A DNA stretch of 64,000 nucleotides from Bradyrhizobium sp. C9 (lineage in GTDB: Bacteria; Pseudomonadota; Alphaproteobacteria; Rhizobiales; Xanthobacteraceae): assembly GCF_002532045.1 (NCBI RefSeq), contig NZ_NWTG01000013.1, positions 1 to 64,000 of the forward strand. Direction: 5' to 3'. The translations under genes and the position numbers were made by a program. Below the pieces are notes generated by a model, which had not been told where the DNA came from, did not search any database, and was given only the letters and a program-made list of their open reading frames with translations. Positions 10,719 through 19,700 of this stretch are shown here, piece by piece (position 1 is the first letter of the stretch; each line of letters starts with the position of its first letter).

Positions 10719-10850
10719 CGTCGTCCTGGCGAAAGCCAGGACCCATAACCACCGCGCTTGGTGATGAACGGGATCGCGGCTCCAGCGTCGTGCAGCAATC
10801 GAAATCTGGGGTAATGGGTCCTGGCCTTCGCCAGGACGACACCGAGTATG
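10719..10850. repeat. Family A facing repeat pair (A2)
   Basis: The left unit (10719-10750, core GTCCTGGC/GCCAGGAC then CCATAACC) and right unit (10811-10850, GTAATGGG then GTCCTGGC/GCCAGGAC) face each other across about 60 bp, a BIME-like arrangement. The CGG/GCC arms are changed to CTGG/CCAG in both units, a compensated change that keeps the hairpin. No gene overlaps. Confidence 0.85.
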
Positions 10851-10970
10851 TTGCGCAGTTTGTGACTCATACATCCGCATCCTCGCGACGCGATGCACCC
10901 GAGTCTTGCGTTTACTAGCCCTCCTCTTGGGCAGAGGGCGCGGGGAAGACGGAGACCTTCGGTTCAGACA
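10851..10970. repeat. Possible truncated dispersed intergenic repeat
   Basis: The stretch from GACTCATACATCC through the ACTAGCCCTCCTC and GCAGAGGGCGC segments resembles, from memory, a dispersed intergenic sequence common in Bradyrhizobium genomes. Only one copy is in the window, so repetition cannot be shown here. The remainder to 11044 holds the upstream region of the small gene that follows. Confidence 0.35.
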
Positions 10971-11044
10971 GCGTATGCCCGGCAGAAATCTTGACGGCAA
11001 GATCGCGGCGTGTGTTACACCTCGACGGCAACAGGGACGTCCGC

Positions 11045-11347
11045 ATGACATCTACCGTCGATCTGGCCAAACTGCATATCGATGACTTCCGGTCGCATCA
11101 GGGCGCGGAGTTCGAGATGCAGACGGCGGAAGGCGTCGTGGCGCTGAAGCTCGCCAACGTCGAGCCCGTGGGCAACAGCGGCCGGCCGGGCGGTGCATTC
11201 TCGCTGCTGTTCACGACGTCGAAGGGGGCATGGTTGCCGCAGGCGATCTATCCAGTGCGGCATCCGGCGCTGGGCCTGATTGAGATCTTCCTGGTGCCGA
11301 TCGGCCCGCTCGGAGACGGCAACGGCTATCAGGCGGTCTTCACCTGA
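11045..11347 (+). CDS. Small DUF6916-like domain protein
   Basis: 100 residues from the ATG at 11045 (AGGGA 8 bp upstream). It reads as a compact beta-rich domain: an N-terminal DFRSHQGAEFEM segment, ALKLANVEPVG, a GGAFSLLFTT strand, IYPVRHPALGLIEIFLVPIG, and a final YQAVF strand. This pattern matches my recollection of the DUF6916 domain, which tends to be encoded beside tail-collar proteins. No signal peptide. It converges on the acetyltransferase gene with a 19 bp overlap. Function unknown; perhaps a partner or chaperone of the collar proteins (inference). Confidence 0.65.
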   Translation: MTSTVDLAKLHIDDFRSHQGAEFEMQTAEGVVALKLANVEPVGNSGRPGGAFSLLFTTSKGAWLPQAIYPVRHPALGLIEIFLVPIGPLGDGNGYQAVFT

Positions 11348-11889
11348 GGGCCGGAAGCTCCCGCCGCCCGCCAGCGCATCAGGTCGTAGACGCCCTTGTC
11401 TTCCTCGGTGACGAAGCCGAGCCGGCGGTAGAGCCGCATCGCCGGATTGAACTTCTCGACATGGATTGACATCGCCTTGCCTGCGCCGGCGGCCTCGTCG
11501 AGCAGGTCGCGCATCAACGCGCCGCCGAGACCGGATCCGCGATGGTCCGGCAGGAAGGCGATATCGATGACGCAATGCTCGCTCGGCCAGCGGTCGACAT
11601 AGAGGCGGCCGATATCCACTCCACCACGCATCGTCACCAGCCAGTCGGCGGCCGGATAGTGCTGCTGGTAATGAGTATGCTGCGCATGGAATTGCATGGC
11701 AAGGAAAGCGGCCTTCTGCTCCGCGCTCCACGGTGTCACTGCCAGTTCATCGGTGCGCGTCGAAGCATAGAGTCGCGCCAGGAAGGGCAAATCGGCGTCG
11801 GTGATCCGACGGAAGCTCAGGCCGGCATCCGCGGCGCGCGTCCATCCGAACGCCGCGGCAACCGTATCGATGCTCAAACCATCCGTCAT
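11329..11889 (-). CDS. GNAT-family N-acetyltransferase
   Basis: 186 residues with the GNAT core: motif D/A covers CVIDIAFLPDHRGSGLGGALM (acetyl-CoA pyrophosphate loop RGSGLG), and the later MRLYRRLGFVTEED segment is the family's C-terminal motif. It begins 7 bp after the third collar gene, so it is likely translated from the same message. Placement in a collar-protein operon suggests it modifies a product of that locus, though a small molecule is equally possible. Confidence 0.85.
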   Translation of the reverse strand: MTDGLSIDTVAAAFGWTRAADAGLSFRRITDADLPFLARLYASTRTDELAVTPWSAEQKAAFLAMQFHAQHTHYQQHYPAADWLVTMRGGVDIGRLYVDRWPSEHCVIDIAFLPDHRGSGLGGALMRDLLDEAAGAGKAMSIHVEKFNPAMRLYRRLGFVTEEDKGVYDLMRWRAAGASGPQVKTA

Positions 11890-11896
11890 GGCCCGT

Positions 11897-12424
11897 TCAA
11901 CTGCGCTGCGGATAAATGCCCTGCAACGCGATGCAGAAAAACAACGTGAGATAAGGCATCAGGTTGTTATGGGCCTGGTTGCCGCCGACCGGCATAATTG
12001 AACTGGTTGCCGAGAACGGCGAAATGTTGGTCAGCGTCGCCGTGTAGGCTTGCCCCGGGTTCGCGCGTGAAAGGGATCGTACCGGACTTGGCGTGGGGAG
12101 GTTGGACTGATTGATATTGCCCAGAACTCCGTGGTTGTGCTGCGGCATCTCCGATTGCAGCAGTGTGACGCTCGGCGCGCCGCCGGCCTGTCCGATGTCG
12201 TAGACCGTTCCGAAGGAACTTTGGCCCTGCTGCATCGGCGCGCTGCCCTGCAAGTTGGGCAACGCAAAAGTGCTCTTGCCGTCGCCGCCGTAGAAAGTGC
12301 CGATCAGCGAGAAAAGCGCGGTGTTTTGCGAGATCGGCATGAGTTGGCCGTTGCATAAGGCCCACCCCAACGGTGCAAAACCGAACGGAAAAATGCGGAT
12401 TTCGGCCAGGAATTGATCAGACAT
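11897..12424 (-). CDS. Phage tail-collar domain protein (MdpB-like), copy 3
   Basis: 175 residues. The tail-collar fold is shown by FAPLGWALCNGQLMPISQN, LFSLIGTFYGGDGKSTFALP, NLQGSAPMQQG and the closing NNLMPYLTLFFCIALQGIYP. The central Pro/Ser/Thr-rich part is where the three paralogues differ most, as expected for a variable tip. No signal peptide. It is the third collar gene in transcription order, 9 bp after the second and 7 bp before the acetyltransferase. Known relatives are phage tail fibre/collar proteins and the microcystin-dependent protein family, whose cellular role is unclear. Confidence 0.88.
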   Translation of the reverse strand: MSDQFLAEIRIFPFGFAPLGWALCNGQLMPISQNTALFSLIGTFYGGDGKSTFALPNLQGSAPMQQGQSSFGTVYDIGQAGGAPSVTLLQSEMPQHNHGVLGNINQSNLPTPSPVRSLSRANPGQAYTATLTNISPFSATSSIMPVGGNQAHNNLMPYLTLFFCIALQGIYPQRS

Positions 12425-12433
12425 GGTCCCGCC

Positions 12434-12937
12434 CTAGTTTTGGCTCGGGTAAACGCCGAACAGTGAAATGATGAAGTTGTAGCAGAGGTAGGGTTGCATG
12501 TTGTCGTGCGGCTGGCTGCCGCCGACGAACGAGCACGCCTGGCTCGCCATCGGCGAGGCGGCCGAGACCTCGCGGTAGATCTGGGTCGCTCCCACGGTGC
12601 CCACGACATTGCCGGTCACAGTGTTGCCGGTCGCGTTATTCAGGGATGCCGCCATCGGGTGGTTGTGGATGGGCAGTTGCTGGGTGGTCAGCGTCACCTG
12701 TTCGGAGCCACCGCTCTGCCCCAAGGTGAAGCCGCTGCCCTGGTGCAACGGTAGGCGCCCCTGCAGGTTCGGCAGAGCGAATGTCTGCTGGCCGTCACCG
12801 CCATAGGTGGTTCCGATCAAGTTGAACAGCGTGTCGTACTGGCTGATCGGCAGGATCTGTCCCTGGCAGAGCATCCAGCCGACCGGCGCAAAACTGCCGG
12901 CGAACATGCGGATCTCGCCAACGTAAGGCTGGCCCAT
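12434..12937 (-). CDS. Phage tail-collar domain protein (MdpB-like), copy 2
   Basis: 167 residues. It shares the frame of its neighbours: EIRMFAGSFAPVGWMLCQGQ, LFNLIGTTYGGDGQQTFALP, NLQGRLPLHQGSGFTLGQSG, and DNMQPYLCYNFIISLFGVYP at the end. It has an extra Cys in the C-terminal core and an Asn/Thr-rich middle. The gene starts 12 bp after the first collar stop. The spacing and head-to-tail order suggest duplication with divergence rather than phage debris. Confidence 0.88.
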   Translation of the reverse strand: MGQPYVGEIRMFAGSFAPVGWMLCQGQILPISQYDTLFNLIGTTYGGDGQQTFALPNLQGRLPLHQGSGFTLGQSGGSEQVTLTTQQLPIHNHPMAASLNNATGNTVTGNVVGTVGATQIYREVSAASPMASQACSFVGGSQPHDNMQPYLCYNFIISLFGVYPSQN

Positions 12938-12949
12938 AGCGCGCGTCCT

Positions 12950-13447
12950 TCAAGTCCGGGAGGGGAAGATGCCCTGCAATGCGATGCAGAAGCTGAGCGT
13001 GAGATAGGGTTGCATGTTCTCGTGAGCCTGCGAGCCTCCGGCATTGCCGACAGTGCTCGGGTCCAGCGTCGTCAAATTGGCGGCAGCGGTGTAGAGATTG
13101 GCGGACGTCGCCATGAGATTGCCGGTGACCGCAGCGTTGTCGGCGTTGTTGGTCGTGCCCTGAAACGTATGCGGATGCTGGGGCATTTCGGCGATCGACA
13201 ACGTGTGGGATGTTTCACCACCGGTCTGCCCGACAACGAACCCCGAGCCCGCATGCATCGGCACTTTTCCCTGCAGGTTGGGCAGCGCAAAATTTGTCTG
13301 GCCATTGCCGCCATAGGTCGTGCCGAGCAACGAGAACAGCGCCTGGTTCTGATTGATCGGCAGCAACTGGCCGTTGCAAAAAGCCCAGCCTTTCGGCGGA
13401 AAGTTGAACGACATCATCCTGATTTCCGAGAGAAACGGTTGGGACAT
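12950..13447 (-). CDS. Phage tail-collar domain protein (MdpB-like), copy 1
   Basis: 165 residues, first gene of the collar/acetyltransferase operon, with GGAGGA just before the ATG. Motifs are FPPKGWAFCNGQLLPINQN, LFSLLGTTYGGNGQTNFALP, NLQGKVPMHAGSGFVVGQTG and ENMQPYLTLSFCIALQGIFP. A 281 bp gap (13448-13728) separates it from the giant gene upstream on the same strand; I see no gene there, so it could hold this operon's promoter and the giant gene's end. Confidence 0.88.
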   Translation of the reverse strand: MSQPFLSEIRMMSFNFPPKGWAFCNGQLLPINQNQALFSLLGTTYGGNGQTNFALPNLQGKVPMHAGSGFVVGQTGGETSHTLSIAEMPQHPHTFQGTTNNADNAAVTGNLMATSANLYTAAANLTTLDPSTVGNAGGSQAHENMQPYLTLSFCIALQGIFPSRT

Positions 13448-13728
13448 CGATCCTCCGTCAGACGAGCCGTCTCGTCAGTGACTCAATTAATGAAAATGCA
13501 AGGCAAATGCGGTCGCGCGATAACGAATGCACGATAGCGTGTTTTGTACAAAGTGCAACCTCAACGATTGTCGGAGTTTTGTGATTTTTTGTTCGGACGC
13601 GTGACGCGCGGATGTCGTTGCGATGACGTGGCGCTCGCCGCGACGCTTGCCGTGAATGCGGCCCGACCGAATCGAAGCGCCTGCCGGATCGTTCCGGCCG
13701 GCGCCGTTCGGGTCGTCGCGACGTTCGA

Positions 13729-16700
13729 TCAAACCACCAGATCGTGATGGGTCTGGAGATGCTCGGCCGGGCTGCCGCCCATGGCGGCGTAGGTCATCTC
13801 GTGGCCGACCCACCATGGCGTCGCGGCGTTGGACTGTCCGCTGAACGGATCGGACAAGGTCTGGGTGTTCGCGGCCACGTCCACGTGGTTTGTGTTGGTC
13901 TGTGATTGCGTCTGGGTCAATGACGAGAAGTCGAAGCTGTCGCCGCTGGTCACTTTGAGCGTACCGGTGGTCTGCAAAGTGGCGGTTTGCTGGTTCGAGG
14001 TTGCTGTGCCTTGCGTGGGCATCGCCTTTTGCAGGGCCGCATTGGATTGGGCGACATCCGAGGTAGTGACAAGCCTGCGCTCGCCGTCGACGAGGCCGAT
14101 ATACATCAGACTGTTGGCATCGGACGGCGAAACGGAGTCGGGGAGGCCGAGCACGTGGCCCAGTTCGTGCACCACGGTGGTCAGCAGATCGAGATGACCT
14201 GCCGCGGCCGTCGACGGATCGGTCAACAGATCGGTGCCGGCTGCGTTGACGGCATGGGTGAACTCGAAACTGTCCGCCGGCGTCGGGTCGATGAACCAGC
14301 CGTGGCCGGCGGCATCGGTGTCGATCGTGATATGCAGTCCACCTTCCTGACCGACAATCTGGCCGGCGAGGTCGGCAACGCTGAAGGTCGCAGCATGCAG
14401 CAGGGCGAGCTGCGTCGCGTTGGCGCCCGCACTCGTCCATTCGGCAATCGCCGCCGACACCACCGAGTTGAGCTCGGCTTGCGTCAGGTGCATCTCGCCC
14501 GTGCTCGGGGTCGATGCCTGAACGCCGCCTGCTTCGGCGAGCAATGGTGCGACCACCGCGGGAAGCGTCGGCAGCGTGCTGACCAGCGTCGTCGTGCCGT
14601 TGCCGCCCGTGGTGTCGACGGTGATGCCGCCCGTGGTGCTGGTGTTGTCGTCGGTGATCACGCCTGCGGCGGTCCCCGATGTTGAGCCGTTCTTCGAGAG
14701 GTTCAGATGGGTACTGGCGTTGAAATTGCTCAACTCGACGTCGGTAGCGTAGAGCGTGCTATGGTTCAGCGTATTCTTGCTCCCAGTGCCGCCGGCACCC
14801 ATGCCGATGACGACATTCGTCGTGCTGGTGTCGGTCGCCGTCGCGCCGTTCTCGACATCGAGCGCCGCGAACGGACTGTTGGAGGTCGGCGACGACACCG
14901 AGTTGCCGTAGAGCGTGGCGTTGAGGGTCGAGCTGCCGTCGTTGTTCTGCAGCGCGATGCCGGCATCGCCGACGCCGGTGATGGTGTTGTTCTGGATCAG
15001 CGTCGTCAGGCTGCCGGCGCCCGCGTCGCGGACGAAGATGCCGTCGGAGTTGGATCCCACCTTCGCCGGGCCGATATCGTTGCTGGCGATGGTGCCGGAC
15101 ATGGTGCCGTTGTCCTGGCCCTTCGCCACGAAAATGCCGACCGTGTCGAAGGCGTTGGCGCCACCGTCGGTCAGGATGTTGTGCGAGATGTCGAACGTGG
15201 TGGTCGCGGCGGAGACATTGCCGCCGGATCCGCTCCTGATGTCGACCGCTGTGCCGCCGCCGGGAACGATCGCTTCGCCGTTGTGGAACGTGTTGCTCCG
15301 CACCACGGCGTCCATCGACGAATTGTTGTTGGCGGCGAACGCGATGAAGTCGGACCGCGTGCCGGAAAACGTGCTGTTGGTCACCGTGTAGTTGGCGGTC
15401 GCGGAGTTGTAGACTTGGCCGAGGACGTTGTCGTTGCCGCTCGAGCCGATCAGGCCGAACGTGTCGCTGTCCATGGTCAGGCGGTTCAACGTGCCGCTGG
15501 TGTTGTAGAGATCGACATTCTGGGTGAAGCCGCCCGAAATGCTCGATCCCGTAATCGACGCGGTGCCGAGCAGATTGTCGAACCGGATGCTGCTTTCCTC
15601 ACGGTCGCCGGCATTGGTGGTGCCGTTGGTGCCGCTGATCGCGCTGTTGGCGAGCGTGAAATTGGTGACGCCATTGCCGTAGATCGCGAAGTTGCTGAAG
15701 TCGTGCAGCGTCATGTCAGTCAGCGACACGTTGGCGGTGTTGTGCAGGAAAATGCCGGTACCGCCGTCGCCCGATGTGGTTTGCCCGCCGGCGTCGGTGC
15801 CGGTGAGGATATCGCCGCCGGTCTCGTTGGCGATTGTGCCGCCGGAGCCGGCGGTGCCATTGCCCGTGATCGTGAGCCCGCCGGCTGTTCCTGTCGTATC
15901 GAGAACGATGCCGGCGCTGCCCGACGAGCCCGTCGCCGAAATGCTCTTGAAGGTGAGATTGCCGGCGCCGATGTTGGTGTGTTCGACATCGAGGGCGGTG
16001 CCGGTCGTCGACGTGATGGTGTTGTTGCTGCCGGTGACCGTGATGGTGCCGCCATGGGTGAAGCTCAAGCCCGCGCCGCTGGCGGTCTTGACCGTGATGT
16101 CGGACATCGTGACGGTGCCGACATTGTTGCCGTCGTCGCTGATGCCGATGCCGGTCGAAGCCGAGGTGTCGATGCTGACGCCGGTGATGGTGTGACCCGT
16201 GGTGCCGAGCAGGTCGATGCCGTTGTCGGCGCCGGTGACATGGATGACCGGGTCGGCGCCGGAGCCGACATTCGCGGTGACCAGCTGGTGGGTCACCGGA
16301 TTGGTGAACGTCAGGGTATGGCTGCCGCCGATCAGGTTGACACCGTCGGCGAGATTGATGCCGTTGGCTTCGCTGTAGGTGCCCGTGCCGGGCTCGAGCA
16401 CGACATAGTCGCCGGAGCCGGCCGGATTCGCCGCGTTGAAGGCGGCGATCGAGGTGTACGGATCCGCCTGGGTGCCGAGGTTGTGGCTGCTCGTGGCCGA
16501 ATTGTCGATGTAGAACACCTGCGGCACGACGCCGACGTGGAAGGTCTGTGGGCCCGATGTGAGCGGCCCGCCGGCGCCGGTATGGTCGTTGTCGTTGATG
16601 TTCAGGGAAACCGCGTCGCTGCCGGTGAAACCGTCATCGCTGTTGTAGGTCAGCGTCGCCAGCGCGGTGTTGAGCTGCGCGATCGTCCCCGTCAGCGTGA

Positions 16701-19700
16701 CGGTATGGGTGCCGTTGTTGGTGAAACTGGCAAGTCCGGTGGTGTCGAACGACAGCGCGCCGTGGTTCGAAGTGATGGTCGCGGTTTCGTTGCGGCCGGC
16801 GGAATCGATGTCGGCGACCGATAGCCCCGATATCGCGAGGCTGGTGTGCGAAAAGGCCGTCCCGACCGATGAATCCGAAGGCACCGTCGCGGTCGGCGGA
16901 TCGTCGATCGCGGTGACGGTCTGGGTTGCGGATGCCGATCCCGTGTCGTTGCCGCCGTTCGCGGTGCCGCCGTCGTCGACAGCGGTCACGGTATAGGTGC
17001 GCGCCGTGGTGTCGGGGGGCTCACCGGTGTTGTTGAACTGGACGGCGTCGAGCACCGCGTTGTAATGCGCGATCGTGTCGGTCCCGGTCAGGGTGACGGT
17101 TTCGGTGGTGGCCGTGCTGGAGATCGCGAAGTGGATATTGCCGATGTCACCGCTGGTGCCAGCGTGACCCGCGATCGAGAGCGCGTCCGACGGCTTGAGG
17201 TCGGTCAGCTCGAAGGTCGCGCTGATCAGGTTGGTGCTGTCGACGTCGGTGATCGTGAGGTTCGGGGCGATCGTGACCGGGATCGAATTCGCCGGCGGCG
17301 TGCCGACCGGCGGCTCGCTGAAGTTGGTGATGGCGCCGATCGTCACCACCGGCGGGTTGTTGACCGGCGTGACGTCGATGGTGTCGGTCGCAGGCGGGCC
17401 GTCGAGCGTACCGTCATTGGCGGTGATGGTCACCGTGCGGGCCAGACCGGACGGGTTGTTGCTGGTGTTGAAGTAAGTGATCGAATCCAGCGCGCTCTGG
17501 AAGTCGGCGACCGTGGAGCCGGCGGTGCCGGTCAAGGTCAACTCACCGTGCAAGGCGTCCCAAGCGCCGTTGATGTGCGCGGTGTTGGCGAAAGCGAGGA
17601 CATCCTGGCCGTTGAAATAGTTGCCGGTGATCTGCACCGTCACATGATCGAGCGTTGTGTTGTCGGCGTCGGTGACCGTCAGCGCCGGGTCGAACGCGGT
17701 GGCGGCCTGTCCTTCGATGTAGTTCAGGGTATGGCCGCCGGTTACGACGGGCGGAGCGTCCGGAGGAGCCACGGTCTCGGTGTTTGACGTGCCGGTGACG
17801 CCGGCACTGACCGTGTCGGTCGCGGTGATGGTCTGGCTTCCGGCGGTCTCGAACTTCTCGGTGAAGGTGCCGACGCCGCCGGTCAGCGTCGTGTCGGACG
17901 GCAGCACGGCAGTGGGATCGCTCGATGTGAAATGCACGGTGCCGGTGTAGCCGGTGGCGATATTGCCATGGGCATCGAGCGCCGTGACGGTGACCGATCC
18001 CGCAATGTCCGCGCGGCCGTTGGCCGGGATGCTCACCGCAAAATGCGTGGCGGGGCCGGGCGCGACGTTTTCGGCATTCGACGTGCCGGTGATGGCGCTG
18101 ACCGTGTCGGTCGCAGTGATGGTCTGGCTGCCCGAGGTATCGAAGGTCTCGTTGAAGGTCCCGGTGCCATTGGTCAACGTCATGTCGGCCGGCAGCGTGG
18201 CGCTGCCGTCGCTCGACGTGAAGTGTACGGTGCCGCTGTAGCCGGTGACGACATTGCCGAAGGCATCGAGCGCGGTCACCGTGCCTGAACCCGCGGTTCC
18301 CGCAGCGCCGCTGCCCGGGATGCCGACCGCAAAGTGTGTGGCGGCGGCGGCCGTCACGGTTTCGGCATTCGACGTGCCGGTGATGGCTGACGTCACCGTA
18401 TCGGTCGCGGTGATGGTCTGGCTTCCAGCGGTGTCGAGCGTCTCGTTGAAGGTGGCGGTGCCGTTGGTCAGCGTCATGTCGGCCGGCAGGACCGCATGGC
18501 CGTCGGTCGACGTGAAGTGCACGGTGCCGGTATAGCCGGTGACGGTGTTGCCGAAGGCATCGAGTGCGGTCACGGTGCCTGAACCTGCGATTCCCGCAGT
18601 GGTGCTGGCCGGAATGCTGACCGAGAAGTGCGTGACGGGACCCGGCGTCACGGTCTCCGCATTCGAGGTGCTGGTGATGGCGCTGACCGTGTCCGTGGCC
18701 GTAATGGTCTGACTGCCGACCGTCTCGAATGTCTCGCTGAAGCTGCCGGTGCCGTTGGTCAGCGTCATGTCGGCGGGCAGCACGGCGTGGCCATCGCTCG
18801 ATGTGAAGTGCAAAGTGCCCGAATAGCCGGTGGCGACGTTGCCGAAGGCATCGAATGCGGTGACGGTGACCAAACCTGGTGTCCCCGCGGAGCCGCTCGC
18901 CGGAATGCTGACCACAAGATGCGTCGCGGTGCCGCCCGCCACGGTCTCGGCGTTCGACGTGCCGGCGATGGCGCTGACCGTGTCGGTTGCGGTGACGGTC
19001 TGGCTGCCGGCGGTCTTGAAGGTCTCGATGAAGGTTCCGGTACCATTGGTCAACATCATGTCGGTCGGTAGCGTGGCGCTGCCGTCGCTCGACGAGAAAT
19101 GCACCGTGCCGACATAGCCGGTGGCGACGTTGTTGAAGGCATCGAGCGCGGTGACCGTGAACGAGCCTGGTGTTCCCGCCGTGCCATTGGCCGGAAGGCT
19201 CACCGCGAAGTGCGTGGCGGCACCGGGCGTGACGGCTTCGGCATTCGACGTGCCGGTGATGCCGGTCACCGTGTCGGTCGCGGTGATGGTCTGGCTGCCG
19301 GCGGTGTCGAGGGTTTCGCTGAAGCTGCCGGTGCCGTTGGTCAACGTGACGTCCGCTGGCAGCGCGGCGTGGCCGTCGCTCGACGTGAAATGAACCGTGC
19401 CGGTGTAGTTGGTAACGACGTGGTTCAGGGCATCGAGCGCGGTGACGGTGACCGTGCCCGGCGTCCCGGCCGCGCCGTTGGCTGGAATGCTCACGGCAAA
19501 GTGAGTTGCCGCACCCAAGGTGACGTCGATCGTGAAGCTCTGCGAGCTGCTCAGGGTGCCGTCGCTCGCCGTCGCGGTGATGGTATAGGCGTGACCGGGC
19601 GCGGTCGTGTAGTCGATCTTGGTGGGATCGGCGACGGTGACGATGCCGGTGTGCGGGTCGATCTTGAAGCCGCCGCCCGAACTGTCGCTAGCCAGGCTGT

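Noticed and set aside
11897..13447. Prophage or tailocin remnant
   Set aside because: Only collar-domain genes are present; no sheath, tube, baseplate, lysis, terminase or integrase genes in the surrounding 20 kb.
14707..16824. A 705-codon plus-strand open frame in the giant gene
   Set aside because: Mirror of the Gly/Thr/Val repeat coding on the minus strand; no recognisable domain or ribosome-binding site.
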